The notes under the pieces: model-generated
Databases searched by the model: none
What the model saw: only the letters and a program-made list of their open reading frames with translations
What the model was told of the DNA's origin: nothing
Shown here: piece by piece, positions 1 to 6,415 of the stretch
Layout of the letters: the number at the start of each line of letters is the position of its first letter
How positions within the stretch are numbered: the stretch's first letter is position 1
Assembly (NCBI GenBank): GCA_050697155.1
Contig: JBOGZD010000083.1
Coordinates: forward strand, 1 to 12,699
From: JBOGZD01 sp050697155
GTDB lineage: Bacteria; Actinomycetota; Thermoleophilia; Solirubrobacterales; 70-9
DNA: 12,699 nucleotides
Direction: 5' to 3'
Translations under genes and position numbers: made by a program

Positions 1-145
1 GCTTCACCGACGGCGCCGAGAGCCGCACCCGGCGGGCGATGTCGTCGTAGGTGCGCCGCCCATCCTCGGTCAGCAGCGACAGAATCCTGCGGTCGGTGGC
101 GTCGATACGCAGGATTCTTGCGCACCGGCGCGCTGGAATCGCCAT
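1..145 (-). CDS. Lrp/AsnC-family transcriptional regulator, N-terminal part (runs off left edge)
   Basis: Reading the minus strand from ATG at 145-143 gives 48 codons that continue past the window edge. Residues 14-48 contain IDATDRRILSLLTEDGRRTY followed by DDIARRVRLSAPSVK, the classic opening of an Lrp/AsnC protein: an Asp-x-x-Asp-x-x-Ile-Leu helix, then the helix-turn-helix with the (A)DIA-R-V-LS-P-VK pattern. Family members are feast/famine regulators that sense amino acids through a C-terminal RAM domain, which lies outside this window. The gene is divergent from the DUF6421 fusion gene with only 37 bp between the start codons, so it is a natural candidate to control that gene and itself. 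The start is uncertain: the first 13 residues before IDATD are longer than usual, but no better ATG/GTG lies in frame closer to the domain. Family assignment is firm; the target and ligand are inference. Confidence 0.85.
   Translation of the reverse strand, partial: MAIPARRCARILRIDATDRRILSLLTEDGRRTYDDIARRVRLSAPSVK
81..118. repeat. Inverted repeat inside the 5' end of the Lrp-type gene
   Basis: AGAATCCTGCG at 81-91 is the exact reverse complement of CGCAGGATTCT at 108-118, with a 16-nt spacer. The arms encode part of ARILR and RRIL in the regulator. It could be an operator for autoregulation or an mRNA hairpin just after the start codon, or chance from repeated Arg-Ile-Leu codons. Confidence 0.45.
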
Positions 146-173
146 TGACGCCGACCGCTCCCGTCCCTAGCCT
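145..173 (+). promoter_or_regulatory. Putative promoter of the DUF6421 fusion gene
   Basis: TTGACG (145-150) is followed after 17 bp by TAGCCT (168-173). Transcription would begin about 180-183, at or next to the ATG at 183, giving a leaderless or nearly leaderless mRNA. The -35 box overlaps the start codon of the divergent Lrp-type gene, so a repressor bound there could affect both. Confidence 0.5.
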
Positions 174-182
174 TGAAAAGCG

Positions 183-2324
183 ATGATCGAGCACCCGAAA
201 GTCGCCCGCGTGCTCTTCGACGAAGCCCACTCCGAGGCGTGGACGATCCGCCCCGACGTCGCGGCGGCGATCCAGCCCGCCCACCCGGGCGACTCCTCGC
301 TCGCCCGCGCCGCCGCGCTGCTCGCCGAGCGCGAGTTCGACGTCGCCGCCCACCCCGACGGCGCGCTCACCGACGAGCACCTCGCGAACGCCTCCGTGCT
401 CGTCATCGCCCACCCGTCCGAGCCCAAGTGGGAGGCGACCGTCGACGGCGGCACCCCCCGGCTGAGCGCCGATGAGATCGACGCGATCGAGCGCTACGTC
501 GAGCGCGGCGGCGGGCTGATCGTCCTCGCCGAGACCGAGCAGGAGAAGTACGGCAACAACCTCAACGAGCTGCTCGCCCGCTTCGGGCTCGCGGTCGAGA
601 ACGCCACCGTCCAGGACTACGACCACCACCACGGCGACGCCCCCTCCTGGATCCTCGCCCGGCTCGCCGACGAGCCCGCCGCACCCGGCGGCGACGGGGA
701 CCCCGCCGGCGCCGACCTCCTCGCCCGCGTCGACGCCGCCTGCTTCTACCGCGCCGGCACCCTCGCCGCCGACGCCGCCGACCACGCCCGGGTGATCGCC
801 CGCGCCCACCCCACCGCCTCGGCACCCAACGCCCCGCTCGCCGCCGTCGCCGCCCACGGCGCCGGCCGCGTCGCCGTGCTCGCCGACTCCGACCTCTTCG
901 GCGACGACTGCATCGGCGAGCTCGGACACACCGCGCTCTGGCTCAACCTCGTCCACTGGGCCGCCGAGCCCGCCTTCGCCGGCGCCGCCGCCAACCCGCC
1001 GTCCGCCGCAAGCGCCGACCCCGCCTGGAAGCGCCTGCGGGCCGCCACCGCCGAGCTCCGCCTCGCCCAGGCGCCCGACGGCTCGATCGACACCTCCGCC
1101 CACGACCCCGAGCAGCTCACCCGCCTCACCGCCGCCGTCGCCGAGTCCGCCCAGGCGCTCAAACCCCGCTTCCCTCACCAGCACGACTACATCGACGCCC
1201 TGGCCGCCGACCTCTTCGCCTGGGTCGACGGCGGCTTCGCCAAGCCCGCCTTCGACCGCTCGCTCGAGACCTTCCGCCCCGAGCGGCACCGCGAGGACGG
1301 GATCGAGCACCTCTGCGTCTTCCCGATGTACAAGCAGAACGCCTCGCGCGACACCTGCTTCGAGGCGCTCGTCGTCCGCGTCCCCTGGCCGGAATGGATC
1401 GCCAGCCTGGAGCGCGAGCGCTACGACAACCCGAAGTTCGTCCCGGTCACCCTCGTCGACCACACCGACGGCTACGACTCGGAGTGCGCGACCCTCTTCC
1501 CCGAGACGTTCGCGACCGCCGAGCGCCCCTCCGACTACCACTTCGGCGCCATCTTCTGCGACCGCGAGGCCGAGCGCTTCCGCCGCGTCTGTGGCGCCGC
1601 CGCGGCGACCCTGAGCCTCAACCTGCCGCCCGACGCCGCCTGCCTGCTGCGCTCACCCGAGCTCTCCCAGCACGCATACATGCTCTGGGACCTGATCCAC
1701 GACCGCACCCACATGCACGGCGACCTGCCCTTCGACCCGTTCATGATCCGCCAGCGCAGCCCCTTCTGGATGTACTCGCTCGAGGAGCTGCGCTGCGACC
1801 TGACCGCCTTCGCCGAGGCGCGAAAGCTCGAGCGCGAGCGCTTCGCCTTCGCCCGCCACGTCCAGTACGCGATCCTCTTCGACCGCCTCTTCCGCTTCCC
1901 GATCACCGGCTCCCGGGTGCGCAACTACGACGGCCTCGGCGGCCAGCTGCTGTTCGCCTTCCTGCACCGCGAGGGCTACCTGCACTGGACCGACAACCGC
2001 CTGCGCATCGACTGGAACCGGATCGCCGACGGCGTCGCGGCGCTGCGCGAGCGCGTCCACCAGCTCTACCACTCGGGCATCGACCGCTCGAAGCTCTCGC
2101 AGTGGATCGCCGCCCACGACCTCGTCGCGTCCTACGTCCCGCCCGCCGAGGGCTCGGTGTGGGCGAGGCAATCGCGCGAGCTGCCCGAGGTGGACGAGCC
2201 GAAGCAGCTCGTCGACCTCGTCCGCGACGACGAATTCCCGCTCAGCCTCTTCTACGCCCAGCTTCAGCCGAAGCTGGAGCCGGCGCTCGAGCGCCCACAG
2301 GCCGAGCCGGCGCTCTCCACGTAG
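183..2324 (+). CDS. Fusion protein: GATase1/ThuA-like N-terminal domain plus DUF6421-type C-terminal domain
   Basis: 713 residues. Residues 1-265 look like a class I glutamine-amidotransferase-like Rossmann fold of the ThuA/DUF4350 kind: strand VLFDEAHSE (10-18), VLVIAHPSE (72-80), SADEIDAIERYVERGGGLIVL (95-115), and GRVAVLADSDLFGDD (228-242). I see no nucleophilic Cys elbow, so a binding role is as likely as amidotransfer. After an Ala/Pro linker (265-280), residues 280-700 match what I remember of the actinobacterial family DUF6421: PWPEW (401-405), HTDGYDS (427-433), HDRTHMHGDLPFDP (506-519), FWMYSLEELRCDLTAF (528-543), RNYDGLGGQLLF (580-591). H506, H510, H512 with E534/E535 could bind a metal; this is my inference. 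It starts at ATG 183, directly after a -10-like box with no Shine-Dalgarno. Gene order with Lrp, SDR and aldolase suggests metabolism of an amino-acid derivative. The function is unknown. Confidence 0.8.
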   Translation: MIEHPKVARVLFDEAHSEAWTIRPDVAAAIQPAHPGDSSLARAAALLAEREFDVAAHPDGALTDEHLANASVLVIAHPSEPKWEATVDGGTPRLSADEIDAIERYVERGGGLIVLAETEQEKYGNNLNELLARFGLAVENATVQDYDHHHGDAPSWILARLADEPAAPGGDGDPAGADLLARVDAACFYRAGTLAADAADHARVIARAHPTASAPNAPLAAVAAHGAGRVAVLADSDLFGDDCIGELGHTALWLNLVHWAAEPAFAGAAANPPSAASADPAWKRLRAATAELRLAQAPDGSIDTSAHDPEQLTRLTAAVAESAQALKPRFPHQHDYIDALAADLFAWVDGGFAKPAFDRSLETFRPERHREDGIEHLCVFPMYKQNASRDTCFEALVVRVPWPEWIASLERERYDNPKFVPVTLVDHTDGYDSECATLFPETFATAERPSDYHFGAIFCDREAERFRRVCGAAAATLSLNLPPDAACLLRSPELSQHAYMLWDLIHDRTHMHGDLPFDPFMIRQRSPFWMYSLEELRCDLTAFAEARKLERERFAFARHVQYAILFDRLFRFPITGSRVRNYDGLGGQLLFAFLHREGYLHWTDNRLRIDWNRIADGVAALRERVHQLYHSGIDRSKLSQWIAAHDLVASYVPPAEGSVWARQSRELPEVDEPKQLVDLVRDDEFPLSLFYAQLQPKLEPALERPQAEPALST

Positions 2325-2352
2325 TCCGATCTAGGCGCCGTCCGGCCGAACG

Positions 2353-2362
2353 GAAAAGGAGG
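2353..2362 (+). promoter_or_regulatory. Strong Shine-Dalgarno sequence before the small ORF
   Basis: AAAAGGAGGC lies 4 nt upstream of ATG 2367. It is one of the best ribosome-binding sites in the window and the main reason to believe the small ORF that follows. Confidence 0.65.
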
Positions 2363-2366
2363 CGAG

Positions 2367-2576
2367 ATGCCCAGGTTCGAGATCAAGGTGACGAAGCGGG
2401 AGTCCGACTGGTCAGCGTCGCAGGGTGCTCTGCAAAGCCAGAAGTGCAAGTCGGTCACCGACTGCCAGCCGGTCGATACGCCTGAGCTGGCCCGCGACGG
2501 CGTCGTCAGCGTTCCACTCTCCTGCCGCGCCGCCAGGCCTTCGCCGACCGAGCGCGGCGAAAAGCGCAGCTCCTAG
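2367..2576 (+). CDS. Hypothetical small protein (69 aa)
   Basis: I do not recognise this protein. It starts MPRFEIKVTKRESDW, has three cysteines (residues 27, 33, 52) and a basic, Ser/Pro-rich tail ending EKRSS. Support is a near-perfect Shine-Dalgarno 4 nt before the ATG, high G/C at third codon positions, and its place 42 bp after the DUF6421 fusion gene on the same strand, so it is probably co-transcribed with it. There is no signal peptide or membrane segment. Its last codons lie about 65 bp before the SDR start. It is short and has no visible family motif, so a non-conserved or partly decayed ORF cannot be excluded. Confidence 0.5.
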   Translation: MPRFEIKVTKRESDWSASQGALQSQKCKSVTDCQPVDTPELARDGVVSVPLSCRAARPSPTERGEKRSS

Positions 2577-2628
2577 CACGCAAGACCGTAATCCGGGGCA
2601 AGCGCGCGCGGAGGCGCGCCGTGCCCTC

Positions 2629-2634
2629 TACGCT
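2629..2634 (+). promoter_or_regulatory. -10-like box for leaderless SDR transcript
   Basis: TACGCT ends 6 nt before GTG 2641. That spacing puts the transcription start on the start codon itself. No clear -35 hexamer is visible. Confidence 0.4.
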
Positions 2635-2640
2635 GAACGC

Positions 2641-3357
2641 GTGACCGACCTCGACGGGCGCGTGATCGCCGTCGCCGGCGCCGCCGGCGGCCTGGGGCCC
2701 ACCGCCGCCCGGGCGCTCGCGGAGGCCGGCGCCACGCTCGCACTCACCGACGTCGACCAGGGTCGTCTCGACGCGCTCGCCGGCGAGCTCGACCTGGCCG
2801 ACGAGCGCCTCGACGCCGGCGTCGTTGACCTGCTCGACGAGGGCGCCGCCCGCGGCTGGTGCGCGGCGCTGAGCGAGCGCTTCGGCCGCGTGGACAGCCT
2901 GCTCCACCTGGTCGGCGGCTGGCGCGGCGGCGAGTCGCTCGCCGAGACCCCGCTCTCCGACTACGAGTGGCTCCACGACCTGCTCGTGCGCACCGTCCAG
3001 CACACCACCCGCGCCTTCTTCGAGGCCCTGAGCGCGTCCGAGCACGGCCGCTTCGTGCTCGTCTCCTCCTCGCAGGCCCAGGCCCCGAGCGCCACCAACG
3101 CCTCCTACGCGGCCGCCAAGGCCGCCGCCGAGGCCTGGACCCTGGCGCTCGCCGACTCTTTTCGCGAGGCCGAGTCGGCGGCGACCGCGAACGTGCTGGT
3201 GGTCAACGCGATCCTCACCCCGCAGATGCGCGCCGAGAATCCCGACAAGCCGTTTCGCACCTTCACCTCGGCTGAGGACATCGCCGCCGCGCTCGTCTTC
3301 CTCTGCTCGGACGAGGCGGGCAAGATGAACGGCAAGCGGCTGCCGCTCCACCCGTGA
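2641..3357 (+). CDS. Short-chain dehydrogenase/reductase (SDR)
   Basis: 238 residues, the usual size for a classical SDR. The N-terminal Rossmann motif is G13-A-A-G-G17-L-G19, and Asp37 at the end of the second strand suggests NAD(H) rather than NADP(H). The active-site set is Ser142-144, Tyr156 and Lys160 (YAAAK). The usual NNAG segment is replaced by LVGGW (90-94), which marks a divergent subgroup. I chose GTG 2641 because the domain begins there (VTDLDGRVIAVAGAAGG) and a -10-like box ends 6 nt upstream. The longer frame from 2425 would add 72 residues that overlap the small ORF and look non-coding. The aldolase begins 4 bp after the stop, so the two are almost certainly co-translated; a plausible joint role is to oxidise or reduce the hydroxyl or keto group of an aldolase substrate or product. 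The substrate is not predictable. Confidence 0.88.
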   Translation: MTDLDGRVIAVAGAAGGLGPTAARALAEAGATLALTDVDQGRLDALAGELDLADERLDAGVVDLLDEGAARGWCAALSERFGRVDSLLHLVGGWRGGESLAETPLSDYEWLHDLLVRTVQHTTRAFFEALSASEHGRFVLVSSSQAQAPSATNASYAAAKAAAEAWTLALADSFREAESAATANVLVVNAILTPQMRAENPDKPFRTFTSAEDIAAALVFLCSDEAGKMNGKRLPLHP

Positions 3358-3361
3358 ACGC

Positions 3362-4435
3362 ATGAGCGCGAGGATGCAGAGCGCCACCGCCACCCGCGGG
3401 TTTGCCTCCGACAACCACGCCGGCGCCCACCCCGAGGTGCTGGCGGCGATCGCCGCCGCCAACGAGGGCCACTCCCCCGCCTACGGCGCGGATCGCCACA
3501 CAGCCGCCGTCGGCGAGCGCTTTCGCGAGCACTTCGGCCCCGAGGCGGAGGCGTTCCTGGTCTTCAACGGCAGCGGCGCCAACGTCAGCTCCCTCGACGC
3601 CGTGACCCGCTCCTACGAGGCCGTGATCTGCACCGAGCAGGCGCACATGAACGTCGACGAGTGCGGCGCCCCGGAGCGGATCGCCGGCGCCAAGCTGCTC
3701 ACCGTCGCCACCGAGCACGGCAAGCTCACCCCGGCCGACCTCGGCCGCTGGGAGGACCGCCGCGGCGACGACCACTTCCCCCAGCCGCGCCTGGTCTCGA
3801 TCACCCAGGCGACCGAGCTCGGCACCGTCTACACGCTCGACGAGACCCGGGCGATCGCCGCGGCCGCCGACGAGCTCGACCTGCTCGTCCACGTCGACGG
3901 CGCCCGGCTCGCCAACGCGGCCGCCGCGCTGGGCGTCGGGCTTGGCGAGCTGACCACCGACTGCGGCGTCGACCTGGTCTCCTTCGGCGGCACCAAGAAC
4001 GGGCTGCTGTTCGGCGAGGCGGTCGTCTTCTGCCGCCCGGGGCTCGGCGAGGGGTTCGAGTTCGTGCGCAAGCAGCTCGGCCAGCTCGCCTCGAAGATGC
4101 GCTTCATCGCCGTCCAGTTCGACGCCCTGCTCGCGGGCGAGCTGTGGCGCGAGAACGCCGCCCACGCCAACGCGATGGCGCGCCGGCTCGCCGACGCCGT
4201 CGCCGGCGTCGACGGGCTCGAGATCGTCCACCCGGTGGAGGCAAACGCGGTCTTCGCCCGCCTGCCTCGCCCCGCGATCGAGCGCCTGCTCGCCGATTCC
4301 GAGTATGAGCGCCTCTTCTACCTCTGGGACGAGGAGACCGACGTCGTGCGCTGGATGTGCGCCTGGGACACCACCCCCGAGGACGTCGACCGGTTCACCG
4401 CCGCGGTCCGGTCGGCGGTCGGCGGGACTACCTGA
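3362..4435 (+). CDS. Threonine-aldolase-family PLP enzyme (low-specificity L-threonine aldolase-like)
   Basis: 357 residues, PLP fold type I, beta-eliminating lyase family. Visible signatures are FASDNHAGAHPEVL (14-27), AYGADRHT (40-47), the phosphate-binding region FNGSGAN (68-74), His95 in EQAHMNVDE likely stacking on the cofactor, Asp179 in HVDGARLANA contacting the pyridine nitrogen, and Lys212 in FGGTKNG forming the Schiff base. Family members reversibly split beta-hydroxy-alpha-amino acids into glycine and an aldehyde; some relatives act on other amino acids, so threonine itself is not assured. It starts 4 bp after the SDR stop with no Shine-Dalgarno, consistent with translational coupling. 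Its last 8 bp overlap the end of the convergent toxin gene on the other strand, with no room for a terminator. Confidence 0.88.
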   Translation: MSARMQSATATRGFASDNHAGAHPEVLAAIAAANEGHSPAYGADRHTAAVGERFREHFGPEAEAFLVFNGSGANVSSLDAVTRSYEAVICTEQAHMNVDECGAPERIAGAKLLTVATEHGKLTPADLGRWEDRRGDDHFPQPRLVSITQATELGTVYTLDETRAIAAAADELDLLVHVDGARLANAAAALGVGLGELTTDCGVDLVSFGGTKNGLLFGEAVVFCRPGLGEGFEFVRKQLGQLASKMRFIAVQFDALLAGELWRENAAHANAMARRLADAVAGVDGLEIVHPVEANAVFARLPRPAIERLLADSEYERLFYLWDEETDVVRWMCAWDTTPEDVDRFTAAVRSAVGGTT

Positions 4436-4838
4436 GCACCTCGAAGGCCCGTTCGCGGCGCGCGCCGTAGCGGTAGACGACGAAGTCGTCGTCGAAGCTC
4501 GCCACCCGCGTGATCCCCAGCCGCTCCATGACCGCGAACGAGGTGCGGTCGACCAGGGAGAACTCCTGGTCGGCGAACGAGCGTCCGATCTCCCACGCCA
4601 CCGCGAGGTCGTGGTCGAGGATCGGCGCGATCTCGACCTGCGCGCGCAATTCGCCCCAGAGCTCCTCCGCCGCCTGCCAGCCGCCCAGGTCGCGGGCCAA
4701 GCGCCAGGTCTCGGCGAGGACGTGGTCGCTGGTCGCCAGCGCCGCCTCGGCCGCGAGGATCTCCCTCGCCCGCGCGGTCCCCGGATCGTCTTCGTCGACC
4801 GCCGCGTATAGGACGGAGGTGTCGACGAACGTGGTCAA
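4428..4838 (-). CDS. vapC: PIN-domain toxin, VapC-like
   Basis: 136 residues with a complete PIN domain: Asp6 in FVDTS, Glu43 in VLAET, Asp97 in SLVDRTSFAVM, and the final acidic cluster at Asp116-118 (FDDDF). These residues bind Mg2+ in PIN ribonucleases, whose VapC members cut tRNA or rRNA. Its start ATG overlaps the antitoxin stop (ATGA, 4835-4838), the usual toxin-antitoxin coupling. All four catalytic acids are present, so it is probably active. Its 3' end overlaps the convergent aldolase gene by 8 bp. The RNA target cannot be told from sequence. Confidence 0.88.
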   Translation of the reverse strand: MTTFVDTSVLYAAVDEDDPGTARAREILAAEAALATSDHVLAETWRLARDLGGWQAAEELWGELRAQVEIAPILDHDLAVAWEIGRSFADQEFSLVDRTSFAVMERLGITRVASFDDDFVVYRYGARRERAFEVLR

Positions 4839-5143
4839 TCCTCGTGCGGCCGATCGAGGTCTTTCTTGGAGAGGCGGCCCATCTTGCGCTCGTAGTCGCG
4901 CCGGACGGCCTCCCCGACGTACTTGTCGACGTTCTCCGAGACATCGGATCGCCCGGAGCTGAACAGCCCGAAGACCGCGCTGATGTCGCCCTTCGGCCGC
5001 TCCGGCCGCTCGCCCTGCCCGACCTCGCGCGCCAGCGCCCGGCGCGCCAGCTCGGAGAGCGAGACGCCCTCCTCGGCGGCCCGGCGCTTCGCCTTCCGGT
5101 GAAGGCCCGGGGGCAGGCTGATCTGCGTTCGCACCAACGCCAT
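4835..5143 (-). CDS. vapB: Ribbon-helix-helix antitoxin, VapB-like
   Basis: 102 residues. The N-terminus MALVRTQISLPPGLHRKAKR followed by AAEEGVSLSELARRALAREV is a typical ribbon-helix-helix DNA-binding domain (strand RTQISL, then two helices). The C-terminal half (about 53-102, DISAVFGLFSSGRSDVSENV onwards, basic and helical) would wrap the toxin. The product should neutralise VapC and repress its own promoter by binding the palindrome at 5144-5163, which abuts the start codon. The start at 5143 is fixed by the promoter: the -10 TATGAT ends 6 nt upstream, so the mRNA is probably leaderless. It is longer than many VapB proteins (70-90 residues) because of a Gly/Pro/Glu-rich linker at 42-52. 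Confidence 0.87.
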   Translation of the reverse strand: MALVRTQISLPPGLHRKAKRRAAEEGVSLSELARRALAREVGQGERPERPKGDISAVFGLFSSGRSDVSENVDKYVGEAVRRDYERKMGRLSKKDLDRPHED

Positions 5144-5163
5144 GCCTACATCATAATGTAGGC
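5144..5163. promoter_or_regulatory. Palindromic operator of the toxin-antitoxin pair
   Basis: GCCTACAT and ATGTAGGC form perfect 8-bp arms around CATA. The site covers the minus-strand -10 box and touches the vapB start codon, an ideal place for VapB/VapBC autorepression. Confidence 0.75.
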
Positions 5164-5177
5164 AGATGGCGCGTCAA
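5150..5177 (-). promoter_or_regulatory. vapBC promoter
   Basis: On the minus strand TTGACG (5177-5172) is separated by 16 bp from TATGAT (5155-5150), the best sigma70-like promoter in the window. Six bases later comes the vapB ATG, so the transcript should be leaderless. Confidence 0.7.
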
Positions 5178-5197
5178 ACCTGCCGAAGCAGGCACGC

Positions 5198-5203
5198 TAG
5201 AGT
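5198..5203 (+). promoter_or_regulatory. -10 box of the tRNA-Thr gene
   Basis: TAGAGT lies 13 nt before the mature tRNA 5' end, so transcription would start around 5210. A recognisable -35 is absent, and the upstream DNA is shared with the divergent vapBC promoter. Confidence 0.45.
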
Positions 5204-5216
5204 GACGGAAAGCCGC

Positions 5217-5288
5217 GCCCGGGTAGCTCAGAGGTAGAGCACTTGCATGGTAAGCAAGGGGTCACGGGTTCGAATCCCGTCCTGGGCT
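5217..5288 (+). tRNA. tRNA-Thr (anticodon GGT)
   Basis: The sequence folds as a complete cloverleaf of 72 nt: acceptor GCCCGGG/CCTGGGC (one G-T wobble), D stem GCTC/GAGC with a 7-nt loop containing GG, anticodon stem CTTGC/GCAAG with loop ATGGTAA, 5-nt variable region, T stem ACGGG/CCCGT with loop TTCGAAT, discriminator T. The anticodon GGT at 5249-5251 reads ACC (threonine). CCA is not encoded. No terminator follows; the hydrolase ATG is 13 bp downstream. Confidence 0.95.
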
Positions 5289-5301
5289 TAGTCCCCGTGC
5301 G

Positions 5302-6396
5302 ATGAGACTGCCCCCGCTTCCATCGTCGCTCGAGCGCGGCTTCGGCCACGCGACGGGCGCGCTGCCGGCGCCGGTCAAGCGGGTGCTCTCCGGGCGGCCG
5401 ATCAGGGTCGACGGCCAGACCCTTCACCCCGACGCCCAGCTCCTGCTCGCCTCCGAGCGCCGGCTGGGGATCGGGATCGACCTCGGCGCTCCCGCGGCCG
5501 AGCAGCGCGCGATGGTCGAGCGCCAGGAGCGGCTCGTCCATGGGGCGACGATCGCGGTCGGCTCGGTCTCCGAGCGGACCGTGCCCAGCCCCGGGGGCTC
5601 GCTGCCCGCCCGCCTCTACGTCCCGGCCGGGGCGCCGCAGCGCGGTCCCCTGACCGTCTACCTGCACGGCGGCGGCTGGGTGGTCGGCGGCCTCGACACC
5701 CACGACCAGGTCTGCCGGCTGCTCTGCCGCGAGGCCGACGTGCGGGTGCTCAGCGTCGCCTACCGGCTGGCGCCCGAGCACCCGTTCCCGGCCGCGGTCG
5801 AGGACGCGGTCGCGGCGCTTCGCCACGCCCTCGGCGACGCCTCCGAGCTCGGCGCCGACCCGACCGCGATCTCGATCGCCGGCGACAGCGCCGGCGCCAA
5901 CCTGGCGACCGTCGCCTGCCGGATCGTCCGCGACGAGGGTGGCCCGTTGCCGGTCCTCCAGGGCCTGATCTACCCGCGCTGCGACATGACCCGCCGCTAC
6001 CGCTCGCGCGACCTCTTCGCCGAGGGCTTCTATCTCACCGAAGCCGAGCTCTCGACCTGGGAGCCGCTCTACACGGCCGGCCACGACCTGGCCGATACTC
6101 GCCTCTCGCCGCTTCGCGCCGACGACCTGAGCGGCCTGCCGGGCGCCTACGTGCTGGTCGCCGGCTTCGACCCGTTCCGCGACGAGGTCGGGGCCTACGC
6201 CGCCGCGCTCGCCGACGCCGGGGTCCCGGTGACCGTCGGGAGCGAGCTCGACCTCTTCCACGGCTTCGTCAGCGCGGTCGGGATCAGCGCCCGCTTCCGC
6301 GCCGCCCTCGGCCGCCTCGCGGCGGCGATCAGCGAGGCGAGCCGTGCGTCGCCGCCCGGTGACGCACGTTCGGCACACGCGACGCGTGACTCGTAA
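5302..6396 (+). CDS. Alpha/beta-hydrolase, hormone-sensitive-lipase (bacterial HSL / fold-3) family esterase
   Basis: 364 residues. The oxyanion-hole motif HGGGW is at 122-126, the nucleophile elbow GDSAG at 194-198 with Ser196, and the remaining triad residues are Asp290 (GFDPFRDE) and His320 (LFHGF). RLAPEHPFPAAVED (155-168) is a further hallmark of the HSL group. These enzymes hydrolyse esters of short or medium acyl chains; some act on acetylated carbohydrates or drugs. The N-terminal 100 residues form the usual cap region. There is no signal peptide, so it is cytoplasmic. ATG 5302 lies 13 bp after the tRNA without a clear Shine-Dalgarno or -10 box of its own, so it may be read from the tRNA promoter. 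The next gene's promoter sits in its last codons. The natural substrate is unknown. Confidence 0.88.
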   Translation: MRLPPLPSSLERGFGHATGALPAPVKRVLSGRPIRVDGQTLHPDAQLLLASERRLGIGIDLGAPAAEQRAMVERQERLVHGATIAVGSVSERTVPSPGGSLPARLYVPAGAPQRGPLTVYLHGGGWVVGGLDTHDQVCRLLCREADVRVLSVAYRLAPEHPFPAAVEDAVAALRHALGDASELGADPTAISIAGDSAGANLATVACRIVRDEGGPLPVLQGLIYPRCDMTRRYRSRDLFAEGFYLTEAELSTWEPLYTAGHDLADTRLSPLRADDLSGLPGAYVLVAGFDPFRDEVGAYAAALADAGVPVTVGSELDLFHGFVSAVGISARFRAALGRLAAAISEASRASPPGDARSAHATRDS

Positions 6397-6409
6397 CGCG
6401 GACCGGGAC

Positions 6410-6415
6410 TACCCT
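6410..6415 (+). promoter_or_regulatory. -10-like box before coil-anchor gene copy 1
   Basis: TACCCT ends 8 nt before ATG 6424, compatible with a leaderless transcript. It supports ATG 6424 over the in-frame TTG at 6418. Confidence 0.4.

Noticed and set aside
2425..2640. 72-residue N-terminal extension of the SDR frame
   Set aside because: It overlaps the small Shine-Dalgarno-led ORF, shows no SDR features, and the Rossmann fold begins right at GTG 2641, which has a well-placed -10-like box.
2506..3462. Long minus-strand frame opposite the SDR and aldolase
   Set aside because: Low-complexity Gly/Val/Ala/Arg translation with no motif; it mirrors the codon bias of the real plus-strand genes. 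The same applies to 3263-4231, 5197-6378 and 6409-7590.
3362..5288. Functional link between the threonine-aldolase gene and tRNA-Thr
   Set aside because: They are in separate transcription units with the toxin-antitoxin pair between them on the other strand; tRNA-Thr upstream of the rpmG region is ordinary in actinobacteria.
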